A stretch of 64,000 bases of DNA, taken from the NCBI GenBank assembly GCA_963797255.1, contig CAWCOV010000041.1:37748-101747 (forward strand), read 5' to 3'. A model generated the notes under the pieces. That model ran no database searches. It worked only from the letters and a program-made list of their open reading frames with translations, and was not told where the DNA came from. Below are positions 1 through 8,914 of this stretch, piece by piece (position 1 is the stretch's first letter; each line of letters opens with the position of its first letter). The stretch is from JANXZS01 sp963797255 (GTDB lineage Bacteria; Acidobacteriota; Terriglobia; Terriglobales; Acidobacteriaceae). Both the position numbers and the translations under genes were made by a program.

Positions 1-2
1 TA

Positions 3-1514
3 TCACCTTTCTTTGCGAATACGCCTCGCTCCAGCGCGTGGATGCAGACAAAGTTTCCCGATTACGACGCAAAATCCCGTTCCCGCCTCGCTGATCTTCT
101 CACCGCTCAAAACACCCACCCCGCAGCACTCGCCAACATCGAAAAAATCCGTCAGGGCGCGAGTGTGGTCGTAAGCGGACAACAGGTCGGCTTGTTCGGT
201 GGTCCTCTCTACACGCTTTTGAAGGCGGCTACGGCCATACGCAAGGCTCAGGACGCCAACGCGGCAGGAATTCCGCACGTACCCGTCTTCTGGCTGGCGA
301 CCGAAGACCACGACTTTGAGGAAGTGAATCACGTTACTCTTCCCGCAGGTCGCACCGTTGAGACGTTGCGCTACCACGGCGGCCACCCAGCTCATGTTCC
401 CGTAGGCGGAGTGGTCTTCAGCGATGAGATTGGGGCGCTCGTCGATCAATTGGAGAGCCTGACTGGCCTTGGCGACACAGTGGACCAGTTGCGAAGCAGC
501 TATCGTCCCGGCCGCACCTTTGGACAGGCTTTTCTTGAATGGATAGCGCAGGCATTCTCTTCGCAGGGCCTGGTTGTCATGGACGCTTCCAGCCGCGATT
601 TCCATTCTCAGGGCTCCAGCACTCTGAGGTATGCGATCGAGCAAGCTGGAGAATTGCGCGATGCGCTTGTGGAGCGGGACAAACTGCTCGCCGCATCGAA
701 CTATCATTCGCAGGTACTCGTAGGCTCTCAATCAAGCCTGTTGTTCCTGATCGATGGCGACAGCGGTGCCCGGCAGGCTCTCAAGTATCAATCCGAAGAC
801 AAGTGGACCGCAGGGAGGCATACGTATTCGAGCGCTGACCTGCTCGCAATTTTGGAGAGCGAGCCGGAGCGGCTGAGCCCGAATGCACTATTGCGCCCCA
901 TTTTTCAGGATTCCATTCTGCCAACTTCGGCATACATCGGCGGCCCCGCCGAGATCGCCTACTTCGCGCAGTCGAATGTGCTGTATGAAAAAATTCTCGG
1001 CCGCATTACTACTGTTCTTCCGCGTTTAACCGCGACTCTGATTGAGCCGCAGATCGCCGAGATTCTTCACCGCCACGAAGTGACCGTGCCGGATGTTCTG
1101 CAGTCCAGCACAGACGATCTTGCCCAGCGGATCGGCGCGAGATCAATGCCGGTCGAAGCCAAGCAGAAGTTGGCGTCTGCTGGCACCGCCCTGGACATGG
1201 AACTCTCCACTTTGACGCAATACATGACGGCTCTCGATCAAAACCTGGGCCGCTCGGCGGAAGTCGCCGCGTCCAAAATGCGCTATCAGATGAACCGTCT
1301 GCGCCGCCTTTCCGCGAACTATCAGCTTCAGAAGGAAGCCGGCCTGCTTCGTCAGGCGGAAGCACTCTCCCTCGCGATCTTTCCTGACCGTCATCCTCAG
1401 GAGCGGCTGATCGGAGCGGCATACTTCCTGGCGCGCTACGGAGAGAGCCTCACAGAATTGCTCATCAGCGAGGCAGGGCAGGAGTGTCCGGGCCACAAAG
1501 TGCTATTTCTCTAG
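3..1514 (+). CDS. bshC: Putative cysteine ligase BshC (bacillithiol synthesis), 5' partial
   Basis: The protein matches the BshC family, proposed to add cysteine to glucosaminyl-malate in the last step of bacillithiol synthesis in the cytoplasm. Counting from the first visible Met at 42, the conserved motif SGQQVGLFGGPLYTLLKA lies near residues 45-62 and PVFWLATEDHDFEEVNH near 81-97; both are typical of the N-terminal Rossmann-like core. The frame is open to the window edge, and the family usually has about 540 residues, so roughly 50 N-terminal residues lie outside; the Met at 42 is probably internal. The C-terminal part (LRRLSANYQLQKEAGLLRQAEAL region) fits the coiled-coil dimer segment. 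The family call is confident. The biochemical role is inferred from family knowledge, and no other bsh gene is in the window. Confidence 0.88.
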   Translation, partial: SPFFANTPRSSAWMQTKFPDYDAKSRSRLADLLTAQNTHPAALANIEKIRQGASVVVSGQQVGLFGGPLYTLLKAATAIRKAQDANAAGIPHVPVFWLATEDHDFEEVNHVTLPAGRTVETLRYHGGHPAHVPVGGVVFSDEIGALVDQLESLTGLGDTVDQLRSSYRPGRTFGQAFLEWIAQAFSSQGLVVMDASSRDFHSQGSSTLRYAIEQAGELRDALVERDKLLAASNYHSQVLVGSQSSLLFLIDGDSGARQALKYQSEDKWTAGRHTYSSADLLAILESEPERLSPNALLRPIFQDSILPTSAYIGGPAEIAYFAQSNVLYEKILGRITTVLPRLTATLIEPQIAEILHRHEVTVPDVLQSSTDDLAQRIGARSMPVEAKQKLASAGTALDMELSTLTQYMTALDQNLGRSAEVAASKMRYQMNRLRRLSANYQLQKEAGLLRQAEALSLAIFPDRHPQERLIGAAYFLARYGESLTELLISEAGQECPGHKVLFL

Positions 1515-1615
1515 CAGATTCGCTTCACCCCTTCCCGATTTTCTCCTGAAATAAATCCAATTTGAGTGGACCTATGGCCGAGTGTTGCGCGGTGTCCTAC
1601 AATACGCGCAGTGCC

Positions 1616-1927
1616 ATGCCAACCTCATCAAACAACACGTTCGATGTAACTTGCCCGGATTGCGGGGCCGTACTGAAGATTGACGCGACCTCCCGTGCCA
1701 TCGTCTCTCACACACCTGCTCCTCGGAAACGTATGTTCGAGGATTTTGAAACGGCCGCGAAGGCCATGCGCGAACAGGACGAGCGTAAGGAGAGCATTTT
1801 TCGTCAGGCTGTAGATGCGGAAAAGAACAAGGAAGACCTGATGGCCAAGAGATTTGCCGAGGCCTTCCGTAAAGCTAAGGAAACTCCTGACACAGAAAAG
1901 CCTTTGCGCGAATTTGACCTCGACTAA
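1616..1927 (+). CDS. Small hypothetical protein with one CPDCG motif
   Basis: A 103-residue acidic/basic protein. It begins with a short segment containing CPDCG near residues 12-16, which could be half of a zinc knuckle. The rest is a charged, probably helical tail rich in Glu, Lys and Arg. I chose the ATG at 1616 because the upstream in-frame TTG (1562) and ATG (1574) would add residues with no clear ribosome binding site and would run close to the end of bshC. A second Cys pair is absent, so a metal site would need dimerisation or another ligand. Function unknown. Confidence 0.6.
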   Translation: MPTSSNNTFDVTCPDCGAVLKIDATSRAIVSHTPAPRKRMFEDFETAAKAMREQDERKESIFRQAVDAEKNKEDLMAKRFAEAFRKAKETPDTEKPLREFDLD

Positions 1928-2003
1928 CGCGCATCTAACTTCGAAGCGTTATGCAGTGTTTGCTGTCCAGAATTCAACCGAGAGAAGAGAGCTGAACATC
2001 ACC

Positions 2004-2327
2004 ATGAGTCTTTCTACGATCCCAAAGCAAATTGAAGCCCGTCTCCCCAACTCCGCCAAGGATGTTCCCTGGACTCGAACCGTCGCCATCGGCGCGCTGA
2101 TCACGGGCGTGGTGCTTCTGCTGACTGGCAATCGCAAGGCGGGCGTCGCCGTCGCAGCAGGAGGCACCTTACTCGGACTCGTCGAGGAGCCCGAACACTT
2201 AAAGCACTGGTGGGATGGAATGCCTCGATATGTCGCCAACGCTCAGCAGTTCCTCGGCAAGGTCGAAGGATTTGTGGAGCAGTTGACCGAGCAGGGACAT
2301 ACCGTGCGTCGAATTATGCGCAAATAG
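2004..2327 (+). CDS. Small membrane protein, function unknown
   Basis: A 107-residue protein with two adjacent hydrophobic stretches: TVAIGALITGVVLLLTG near residues 26-42 and GVAVAAGGTLLGLVEEP just after. This suggests a hairpin in the membrane followed by an amphipathic tail that could lie in the cytoplasm. The start at 2004 is preceded by the purine-rich stretch GAGAGAAGAGAG. An upstream extension to 1854 overlaps the preceding gene in another frame and is unlikely. I do not recognise a named family. Confidence 0.6.
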   Translation: MSLSTIPKQIEARLPNSAKDVPWTRTVAIGALITGVVLLLTGNRKAGVAVAAGGTLLGLVEEPEHLKHWWDGMPRYVANAQQFLGKVEGFVEQLTEQGHTVRRIMRK

Positions 2328-2381
2328 CGATCGCGCATATTGCTGCAACTGAACCGATTGCGTCCGGATGGGCTGCAGACT

Positions 2382-2714
2382 CTACTCGAAACCGAGAGTC
2401 TTGCGGCCCTCTGGCGTTATGCGCTCCGGTCCCCATGCGGGCAGCCAAACCAGGTTGACTTCCGTGTGGCTGATTTCCGGAATACCCGCCAGCCGATTCT
2501 TTACCTGTTCCACCATCATGGTATGAGCCGGGCAATGTGGCGTCGTCAGAGTCATCTCAATGGCCACACTCTGTCGCGGAAAAGCGGGTGTTGAGTTTTC
2601 GTCCGGCTGCAGTTTAACCCCGTAAATCAATCCCAGGTCCACAATGTTCACGGGAACTTCCGGGTCGTAGCAGTCCTTGAGGGCGCTCAGTACATCCATT
2701 TCAGTGATCGACAT
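2382..2714 (-). CDS. DUF59 / MIP18-family Fe-S assembly protein (SufT-like)
   Basis: 110 residues covering a single DUF59 domain. The hallmark DPEVPVNIVDLGLIY sits near residues 17-31, and the conserved Cys is in TTPHCPAH near residues 57-64. Related proteins (SufT, PaaD-like, MIP18) help load iron-sulfur clusters onto client proteins. No suf genes are adjacent, so this may be a stand-alone maturation factor. The neighbouring prenyl synthase gene lies just upstream on the same strand, 24 bases from it, so the two are probably cotranscribed. Family call is good; the client is unknown. Confidence 0.85.
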   Translation of the reverse strand: MSITEMDVLSALKDCYDPEVPVNIVDLGLIYGVKLQPDENSTPAFPRQSVAIEMTLTTPHCPAHTMMVEQVKNRLAGIPEISHTEVNLVWLPAWGPERITPEGRKTLGFE

Positions 2715-2738
2715 TTTCGTTTTACCCCCAATTGCAGA

Positions 2739-3635
2739 TCAGTGCGTGCGCTCCACCAGGTACTTCGCCACGGCCTTGAGCCGCTCTGCGTGTTCGCCGT
2801 AAGGCGCGAGTTCCTGGAATGCTGACGCGATCAATTCGGCCGCGTCCTGGCGCGACTTTTCAATGCCGTACACGGCAGGCCAAGTAGCCTTTTCGCTGGC
2901 GAGATCCTTGCCCGCCGTCTTGCCGAGATGCGCCGAATCCTGCGTCATGTCAAGTACATCGTCCGCGATCTGAAACGCCAGGCCCGCCTTCACGCCGAAG
3001 TTGTGCAGCCGCGCTACATCTTCGGGTTTACCGCCCGCGAAGATTCCACCGGTCACCAGGCTCACGCGAATAAGCGCACCCGTCTTTGCGCGGTGAATTG
3101 CATGAACCATCTCAGCGGTTGGCTTGTGGTGCTCCCCTTCGAGATCGAGCACCTGTCCGCCGATCATGCCCTCCACCGTTCCCGTTGCCTGCGCTATGAG
3201 CTTTACGATTTCAACCGTGGCGGTTGGCGGACATCTCAGGCCGGCGAGCGTCTCATAAGCCTGTGTCTGCAGGGCATCCCCTGCAAGGATTGCGATCGCC
3301 TCACCGAACACCACATGACAGGTAGGCTTGCCTCGACGCAAATCGTCGTTATCCAAAGCAGGCAGATCGTCGTGGATCAGAGAATAGGTATGCAGCATTT
3401 CAATTGCTGATCCCAGATCTTCCACTCCGTCGGGTAATTCGCCGTTCCCGGCAATCATTCGCGCCGCCTGCATGCAAAGCACCGGTCTCAGCCGCTTGCC
3501 TCCTGCAAATACGCTGTGGCGCATCGCCCGATGAATCGACGTAGGAATCGCATCGGCACTGGGCAACAGCCGCTCCAGAGCGTGATCGGTCAACGCCGCC
3601 CCGGTCTCCAGTATTTCCCTGACATTGACTTGCAT
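2739..3635 (-). CDS. ispA: Short-chain polyprenyl diphosphate synthase (farnesyl/geranylgeranyl type)
   Basis: A 298-residue trans-isoprenyl diphosphate synthase that condenses IPP with allylic diphosphates. GGKRLRP (residues 45-51), first Asp motif DDLPALD (89-95, the bacterial DDx4D form), GQVLDLE (160-166), KTGAL (184-188) and second Asp motif DDVLD (225-229) are all present. The bacterial-type DDx4D motif favours farnesyl or geranylgeranyl diphosphate synthase. ATG codons at 3635 and 3647 are both possible; 3635 fits the family length. A longer reading to 3758 would run through the neighbouring remnant and is rejected. It supplies precursor for UppS and for the longer synthase encoded at 26-27 kb. 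Confidence 0.9.
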   Translation of the reverse strand: MQVNVREILETGAALTDHALERLLPSADAIPTSIHRAMRHSVFAGGKRLRPVLCMQAARMIAGNGELPDGVEDLGSAIEMLHTYSLIHDDLPALDNDDLRRGKPTCHVVFGEAIAILAGDALQTQAYETLAGLRCPPTATVEIVKLIAQATGTVEGMIGGQVLDLEGEHHKPTAEMVHAIHRAKTGALIRVSLVTGGIFAGGKPEDVARLHNFGVKAGLAFQIADDVLDMTQDSAHLGKTAGKDLASEKATWPAVYGIEKSRQDAAELIASAFQELAPYGEHAERLKAVAKYLVERTH

Positions 3636-3643
3636 TCCCACAA

Positions 3644-4018
3644 TCATACCCGAGCCTCCGCTTCTTTTCGCCGCTCCAGAAGGGCGACTGGCAGCAATAA
3701 GAACAATGAAAAGATGCTGATCATCCTGCCCACGACCACGTCCCGGGTAGATTTCCACGCGACTTCAATCCGCGAAGATCCCGCAGGAACGGCAACCACC
3801 ATCAGCCCATCTTTTCTGTGAGGCCGTAACGTCTGCTCGCTGGAGTTTACGAGCACATGCCACCCGGGATAATCCATCAGCCGCAACACGGCGAAGCCGG
3901 AGGAGCCTGAGTCAACGCGCATAATTTTGCTCTCGCCCAGCCAGCGGTCGACGGTCACTTTGAACGGCAAGCTTTCGTCGTCCGGAACATATTCCGTGAG
4001 CGATCGTTGCGGTTCCTG
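3644..4018 (-). pseudogene. C-terminal remnant of a large membrane protein (YfhO-like type)
   Basis: About 124 codons remain open from a TAG at 4019-4021 to the stop at 3644. The sequence has a beta-rich tail with DYPGWHVLVN, KDGLMVVAVPAGSSRIEVAW and a final hydrophobic segment (IFSLFLLLPVAL) followed by basic residues. This is how the C-terminal ends of YfhO-like integral membrane proteins look, where an extracytoplasmic beta domain precedes a last membrane helix. No credible start exists (the first in-frame candidate is a TTG), and the many upstream membrane segments are missing, so I read it as the stump of a deleted gene. The neighbouring penicillin acylase gene ends only 65 bases upstream. 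Confidence 0.55.
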
Positions 4019-4085
4019 CTAACGAAAATCCATCCCGACGCGACAACGTTTTTAGGGCGGTCCGGTTTTGTTGAAGTGCGAAGAA

Positions 4086-6506
4086 TCACGGATAGAGCCG
4101 CAGGCTGTGCTTCGTCTCGGTCTGAACGGCAGCGTCAGAGTAGGGAAGCGCAAATGTCGTTCCCGCATACCATGACGGCCAGTGATCGCGATAATAGGGG
4201 CTCATCGGATTTCCCGATTGTCCCATCACGATGTTTTCGGTCGATGCATCCGGGTCGCTCCAATCCATCGTAAAGCGCTGCGATGGACCGAAAGTCCGGC
4301 CCACTTGCTTCACCGTGGAATTGCCGCCGCTCAGCGGTTGTTCCCCGGTTCCCGTCCAGCGTTTTATCCACGGCAGCATCACGTAGATGGGATGCTCAAG
4401 ATCGATCACGTGGTCAGAACCATAGTTCCACTTCGACAGATCGCTGGGAGCGTGTGAGTCTTCAAGCCCCTTGCTCACAGCCGCCGTTAGAAACTCATCC
4501 CACGACCCAAATGGTTTCGGGAGCCACTGGGGCGGCGCATGCATAAGGATCTCTTCCTGCGCAAAGGCGCGTTCGGGCCATTCATACACTCGCCAGTCGG
4601 CTCCCACTTTCGGCTCCAGCAAAAGCGGCCAGAACTCTCTGCGCGCCGCGGTCACAATTGCGGCAGCGGATGAATCGACGGTCATCGCGCCATCCCATGT
4701 ACGCATCAGATCTGCTGCTTGCTGTAAACGCTTGTCGTTCTTCGCGGTATGGTCAATGGCGTATGCGAAGCGTTGCGCCATCTCCTGATCGACCTCGGAG
4801 TAAATGTCGTTCTGCAGCGCCAGCATGTCTTCGCGCTTCAATCCATTCTTGCCTGCAAGCCATTTCCAAATGCGTTCGTTGCGATACGGAGAAGCCCAAT
4901 TCAGAGTTAGCGGATATTGATAGCCATCGGGCGTAATGCGCGAATTCGCGGTTGCTAACAATCCAAGCGGCGGATCCAGTGTCGAGGGCAGCGCGCCAAA
5001 CGGAACAAAGCCCGCCCATTCATGCTTGTTATCAGTAATCGGCGTTCCACTCAATCCATTCGGCCGCAATGGAATCTTCCCCACGGCCTGGTATCCGATG
5101 TGACCCTCAACATCGGCATAAACAAAATTGAGCGTTGGCCCCCACCACTTCTCCATCGCGGAACGAAACTCCGTCCAGTTGTGAGCGCTGTTCAAATCAA
5201 ACAGCGGAACCTCGATAGAGCCCGCGTCATAAGCGACCCAACGCAAAGCCAGCGCGCGGCGTTCATTGGCAAGCATGGGGCTAAGAATCGGGCCATGCGC
5301 GGTGAGGCGCACATCCACGTCGACGCTCTTTCCGCCGCGGACCGCAATCGACTCGCGGTCATGCTCAATCGGCCGCCAGCCATCGGCCGTCTGATATTCG
5401 TCGCGGTTGTTCAGCGTTTCAACGTAGATGTCCTGGGTGTCCCCGTACAGCGCAGTAATGCCCCAGGCGAAGTAATCGTTATGTCCCGCGATGATGAACG
5501 GCACTCCAGGAATGGAAACGCCGGCAACGTGAAACTCATCCGCTTTCAAGTCGGCTTCGTACCAAATGTTGGGGATCCCGAGATTTAAATGCATGTCGTT
5601 CGAGAGCATCGTCTTGCCGCTCGCCGTGTGCGTGCCCGCAATTGCCCACTCATTCGATCCCGGCTGACAGTCAGCACAACTTGCCCGGCCGAGCACTTCG
5701 CGTAGATGCAGCAGGTCTTCGGTCGATGCCTGCGATTCATCGAGCGGCACATCCGGAATATCTTTCTGCGGTTGAGTCAGGTCTGGTGCCGCTGCAGTTG
5801 GCGGATGATCCCGCCACGATCCCGTAGGATACAAATCTTTGAGTAGTTCCTGCGATAGCTTACCGGCCAGACGCTCCCTGCCCAGTTTTTCCGTGAAATG
5901 CTCGTCCAGGGTTTGCACCATGCTCAGCCCGATGACCACCGAGTCCGCAATGCGCCACGGACGAGGAGTATAGGCGAGCAAACGAAATTCGGCAGGCAGG
6001 TGATCTCGATGGCTCTCAATGTATGCGTTCACCCCCCGCGCATACGCATCGAAATATTTTCGCTGCTGTTCTGGAAGAGACGCCGCCATGCGCTCGGCAG
6101 TGGGTCGCATCTGCAGCACGCGTTGAATACGGTCATGGTCAACCGTCTTGCTGCCGAGCAATTCTGAAAGCTCTCCCGCTGAGCTGCGTCGTGCCATGTC
6201 CATTTGCCAAAGGCGATCCTGCGCGGTCACGTAGCCCTGGGCCATCAGCAGATCTTCCATGTTATTGGCACGAATGTGCGGCACGCCGTGGCTGTCGCGT
6301 TGTACTGTAACTGCTGCCCGCAGGCCAACCAGGCGCTCCTGTCCGTCGAGAAGGGGGAGGGAATCGCGTATGGCGTGTTTCAGCCAGAAGATGCCTCCGG
6401 GAATGGCCAGAGCCACCAGCAGAATAAGCAGCAGCACCGAGCCCGCCAGCACTTTCAACCAGGGCCGAAAACTCTTTCGAGAGGTGGTTCGTCCTTCTTC
6501 GATCAT
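4086..6506 (-). CDS. Penicillin acylase family N-terminal-nucleophile hydrolase
   Basis: 806 residues. An N-terminal membrane anchor or uncleaved signal (about residues 18-42) precedes the alpha region, with RDSHGVPHIRA near 70-80 and GYVTAQDRLWQMD near 91-103. The autocatalytic site is CQPGSNEWAI: Ser at about residue 284 becomes the N-terminal nucleophile of the beta subunit after removal of a spacer. Family members hydrolyse amide bonds in penicillins, acyl-homoserine lactones or other N-acyl compounds in the periplasm; the natural substrate cannot be read from the sequence. ATG at 6506 is preferred over the TTG at 6515. The gene overlaps nothing and lies divergently from the DHH gene. Confidence 0.92.
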   Translation of the reverse strand: MIEEGRTTSRKSFRPWLKVLAGSVLLLILLVALAIPGGIFWLKHAIRDSLPLLDGQERLVGLRAAVTVQRDSHGVPHIRANNMEDLLMAQGYVTAQDRLWQMDMARRSSAGELSELLGSKTVDHDRIQRVLQMRPTAERMAASLPEQQRKYFDAYARGVNAYIESHRDHLPAEFRLLAYTPRPWRIADSVVIGLSMVQTLDEHFTEKLGRERLAGKLSQELLKDLYPTGSWRDHPPTAAAPDLTQPQKDIPDVPLDESQASTEDLLHLREVLGRASCADCQPGSNEWAIAGTHTASGKTMLSNDMHLNLGIPNIWYEADLKADEFHVAGVSIPGVPFIIAGHNDYFAWGITALYGDTQDIYVETLNNRDEYQTADGWRPIEHDRESIAVRGGKSVDVDVRLTAHGPILSPMLANERRALALRWVAYDAGSIEVPLFDLNSAHNWTEFRSAMEKWWGPTLNFVYADVEGHIGYQAVGKIPLRPNGLSGTPITDNKHEWAGFVPFGALPSTLDPPLGLLATANSRITPDGYQYPLTLNWASPYRNERIWKWLAGKNGLKREDMLALQNDIYSEVDQEMAQRFAYAIDHTAKNDKRLQQAADLMRTWDGAMTVDSSAAAIVTAARREFWPLLLEPKVGADWRVYEWPERAFAQEEILMHAPPQWLPKPFGSWDEFLTAAVSKGLEDSHAPSDLSKWNYGSDHVIDLEHPIYVMLPWIKRWTGTGEQPLSGGNSTVKQVGRTFGPSQRFTMDWSDPDASTENIVMGQSGNPMSPYYRDHWPSWYAGTTFALPYSDAAVQTETKHSLRLYP

Positions 6507-6693
6507 CTTCCTCAACTTGGCGAGCCACTTTTACCGGCCCACCATCATGCCCATTGTCTCACCGCACAAGTTCCAAACGGGGATGACCCCTTCACTCCTT
6601 TATGCTTCGCCGCTTGACTTCCCGGCCACTCCCAGCAATGCTAGTTGTTTCCTGTTTGAGAGTTCTCCGGCAGCGCCAAGGGAGTGTTTCGCT

Positions 6694-7695
6694 TTGAAGG
6701 TTCGCGTTCTGTACCACGACAAGTGCTTTGATGGAGCCTGTTCGGCTTCGCTGTTCACCCGCTTCCATCGCGAGTGCATCCGTCAAGGTGACGAGTACGA
6801 ATACCACGGACTCGTCCATCGCGCCGGTGCTCTCTTTCAGGAAGGCGATTTTGCCGGCGATGAAAACGTTATTGTCGATTTCAAGTATTCGCCTTCGCCG
6901 AAAATTACGTGGTGGTTCGACCATCATCTCAGCGCTTTCCTCACTCCCGAGGATCATGCGCATTTTCTCGCCGGCCAGGCAGATGGCTCCTATGCGAGAC
7001 GGCACTTCTACGATCCGGATTACACTTCCTGCACCAACTTCCTCGCCGACGTCGGCAAAAAGTATTTCAACTTCAACACCGAGCCCATGAAAGAAATGCT
7101 GAAGTGGGCGGACATCGTCGACGGCGCTCTGTATGAGAGTCCACAGACCGCAGTGGAGATGGCTGAGCCGGCCATGAAGCTCACCCTGGTCATCGAGTCG
7201 ACCGAGGATCCAGCACTCATCCCCAGGCTCATCCCGTTGCTTACGTCCATGCCGCTGGGTGAGATATTGGAACAGCCATTCATCTCCAGCCTTCTGCCCC
7301 CGCTTCTCAAGCGTCATCAGGAGTCGCTCGCACTGATCCGCGATCGCGCGGAATGCATTGACGGAACCATCTACTTCGACATTTCCGATCGCCCGTTGGA
7401 GGGCTTCAACAAGTTCATCCCCTACTACCTGTTTCCGCAGGCCGTGTATTCCATCGGCCTCTCCAAATCCAGCTTCCGCACCAAGGTTGCGGTCGGTTCC
7501 AATCCGTGGACGAGGGTCGACCCCGCAACCATGGTGAATCTGGCGACGGTCTGCGAGCGCTACGGCGGCGGCGGACACGCACGTGTCGGCGCCATTAGCT
7601 TCCCGCCAGACAAGTCAGACCTCGCGCGCGATGCGGCCGCAGTAATTGTGAAAGAGTTGCGCGCCCATAACGCAGAGCACAAAATCAAGGTTTGA
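6694..7695 (+). CDS. DHH-family phosphoesterase
   Basis: 333 residues. HDKCFDGA (residues 8-15), VDFKYSP (61-67) and FDHH (75-78) are the metal-binding motifs of the DHH superfamily, and the C-terminal GGGGHARVGA is typical of the DHHA1-type substrate-binding domain. Such enzymes cleave phosphodiester or phosphoanhydride bonds in short oligonucleotides or signalling nucleotides; the exact substrate is unknown. I chose the TTG at 6694 because it follows a GGAG sequence at 6681-6684 and begins directly at the conserved KVRVLYHDK strand. The longer open frame back to 6259 lies antisense to the penicillin acylase and is probably not coding. The stop overlaps a possible TTG start of the next gene. 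Confidence 0.85.
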   Translation: MKVRVLYHDKCFDGACSASLFTRFHRECIRQGDEYEYHGLVHRAGALFQEGDFAGDENVIVDFKYSPSPKITWWFDHHLSAFLTPEDHAHFLAGQADGSYARRHFYDPDYTSCTNFLADVGKKYFNFNTEPMKEMLKWADIVDGALYESPQTAVEMAEPAMKLTLVIESTEDPALIPRLIPLLTSMPLGEILEQPFISSLLPPLLKRHQESLALIRDRAECIDGTIYFDISDRPLEGFNKFIPYYLFPQAVYSIGLSKSSFRTKVAVGSNPWTRVDPATMVNLATVCERYGGGGHARVGAISFPPDKSDLARDAAAVIVKELRAHNAEHKIKV

Positions 7696-7754
7696 AAGAA
7701 TCGACGTATCAGGGTTTAAAGTCCGGGGACGGATCAAAGGTTAAAGTAGCCGAC

Positions 7755-8900
7755 GTGAAACCAAATCGTAACAGCCTGATCGTGCTCGTCAGCCTGGCGT
7801 TGGGTGGCGCAATCGCCCTCGCCACTCCTGCACACTGGACCCTCGGACCATTCATTCGTCCTGCAAGCGGCAATCCTGTCATTACTCCGAACAAGTCTTC
7901 GGTCTTCGATGACCCGCTGCGCAAGGCCCAGGTTCACTGGGAGGCGCTGCACACCTTCAATCCCGCGGCGGTTGTGCGCGACGGCAAAGTGATCGTTCTC
8001 TATCGCGCGGAAGACGACTCCGGCAGCATGCAGATCGGCATGCACACATCCCGCCTCGGATTCGCCGAAAGCAGCGACGGCATCCACTTCACGCGCCGGC
8101 CCACTCCCGTATTTTTCCCCACCAACGATGCGCAAAAAGATCGCGAGTGGGAAGGCGGTGTTGAGGACCCGCGCATCGTTGAGAAAGAGGACGGCACCTA
8201 CATTCTCAACTACACGCAATGGAATCGCACCACCTACTCCATCGGAGTCGCCACATCAAAAGACCTTGTGAGCTGGACGAAGTATGGTCCGGCGCTCGGC
8301 ACCACCGGCAAGTACGCGAACCTGATGTACAAGTCTGCCAGCATTGTTACCGAACTCGTTGGCAAGGGCGACAGGAGCCGTCTGCTCGCGGCAAGAATCC
8401 ATGGAAAGTATTGGATGTACTGGGGGGAAGTTGAAATACGCCTCGCAACTTCCGACGACCTCATCCATTGGACCCCGATTGAAGATGCATCCGGCCAGCC
8501 CGTCGTTCTCATGCACAATCGTCCCGGCTTCTTCGATAGTGGATTCCCGGAAGTCGGCCCTCCTGCATTGCTCACGAGTCATGGCATCGTGCTTCTCTAC
8601 AATGGCAAGAACGCCAACGGAAAAGATGCGGACACACGAGACAAAGCACTCGACCCCGCAACCTATGCCGTTGGCGAGGCACTCTTCTCTGCCGACGATC
8701 CCGCGAAGCTGCTTGAACGTACCGAAAAGCCGGTTTTCAAGCCGGAGATGGCCTTCGAGCGCACCGGACAATACGCCGCTGGCACCACCTTCGCCGAAGG
8801 CCTGGTCCACTTCCACGGAAAATGGTTCTTGTACTATGGCTGTGCGGACTCGCTGGTTGGCGTAGCAATTTACGACCCGACGATCCAAGGCCCGAAGTAA
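7755..8900 (+). CDS. GH130-like beta-mannoside phosphorylase/hydrolase family protein, exported
   Basis: A five-bladed beta-propeller type protein of the GH43/GH130 fold. Motifs include NPAAVVRDGKVIVLYRAEDD, a SRLGFAESSDGIHF blade, EWEGGVEDPRIV with the acidic residues expected at the active site, and GFFDSGFPEVGPPALL. GH130 enzymes phosphorolyse or hydrolyse beta-mannosides. The start is uncertain: GTG 7755 gives a clean signal peptide (LIVLVSLALGGAIALA), while TTG 7692 overlaps the stop of the DHH gene and would add 21 residues. The signal points to an extracytoplasmic role, which is less usual for phosphorylases and may favour hydrolysis. Confidence 0.75.
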   Translation: MKPNRNSLIVLVSLALGGAIALATPAHWTLGPFIRPASGNPVITPNKSSVFDDPLRKAQVHWEALHTFNPAAVVRDGKVIVLYRAEDDSGSMQIGMHTSRLGFAESSDGIHFTRRPTPVFFPTNDAQKDREWEGGVEDPRIVEKEDGTYILNYTQWNRTTYSIGVATSKDLVSWTKYGPALGTTGKYANLMYKSASIVTELVGKGDRSRLLAARIHGKYWMYWGEVEIRLATSDDLIHWTPIEDASGQPVVLMHNRPGFFDSGFPEVGPPALLTSHGIVLLYNGKNANGKDADTRDKALDPATYAVGEALFSADDPAKLLERTEKPVFKPEMAFERTGQYAAGTTFAEGLVHFHGKWFLYYGCADSLVGVAIYDPTIQGPK

Positions 8901-8914
8901 AAGGAAGATAATTA

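Noticed and set aside
6592..7578. 328-codon open frame antisense to the DHH gene
   Set aside because: No family motifs; it mirrors the codon bias of the clearly conserved opposite strand.
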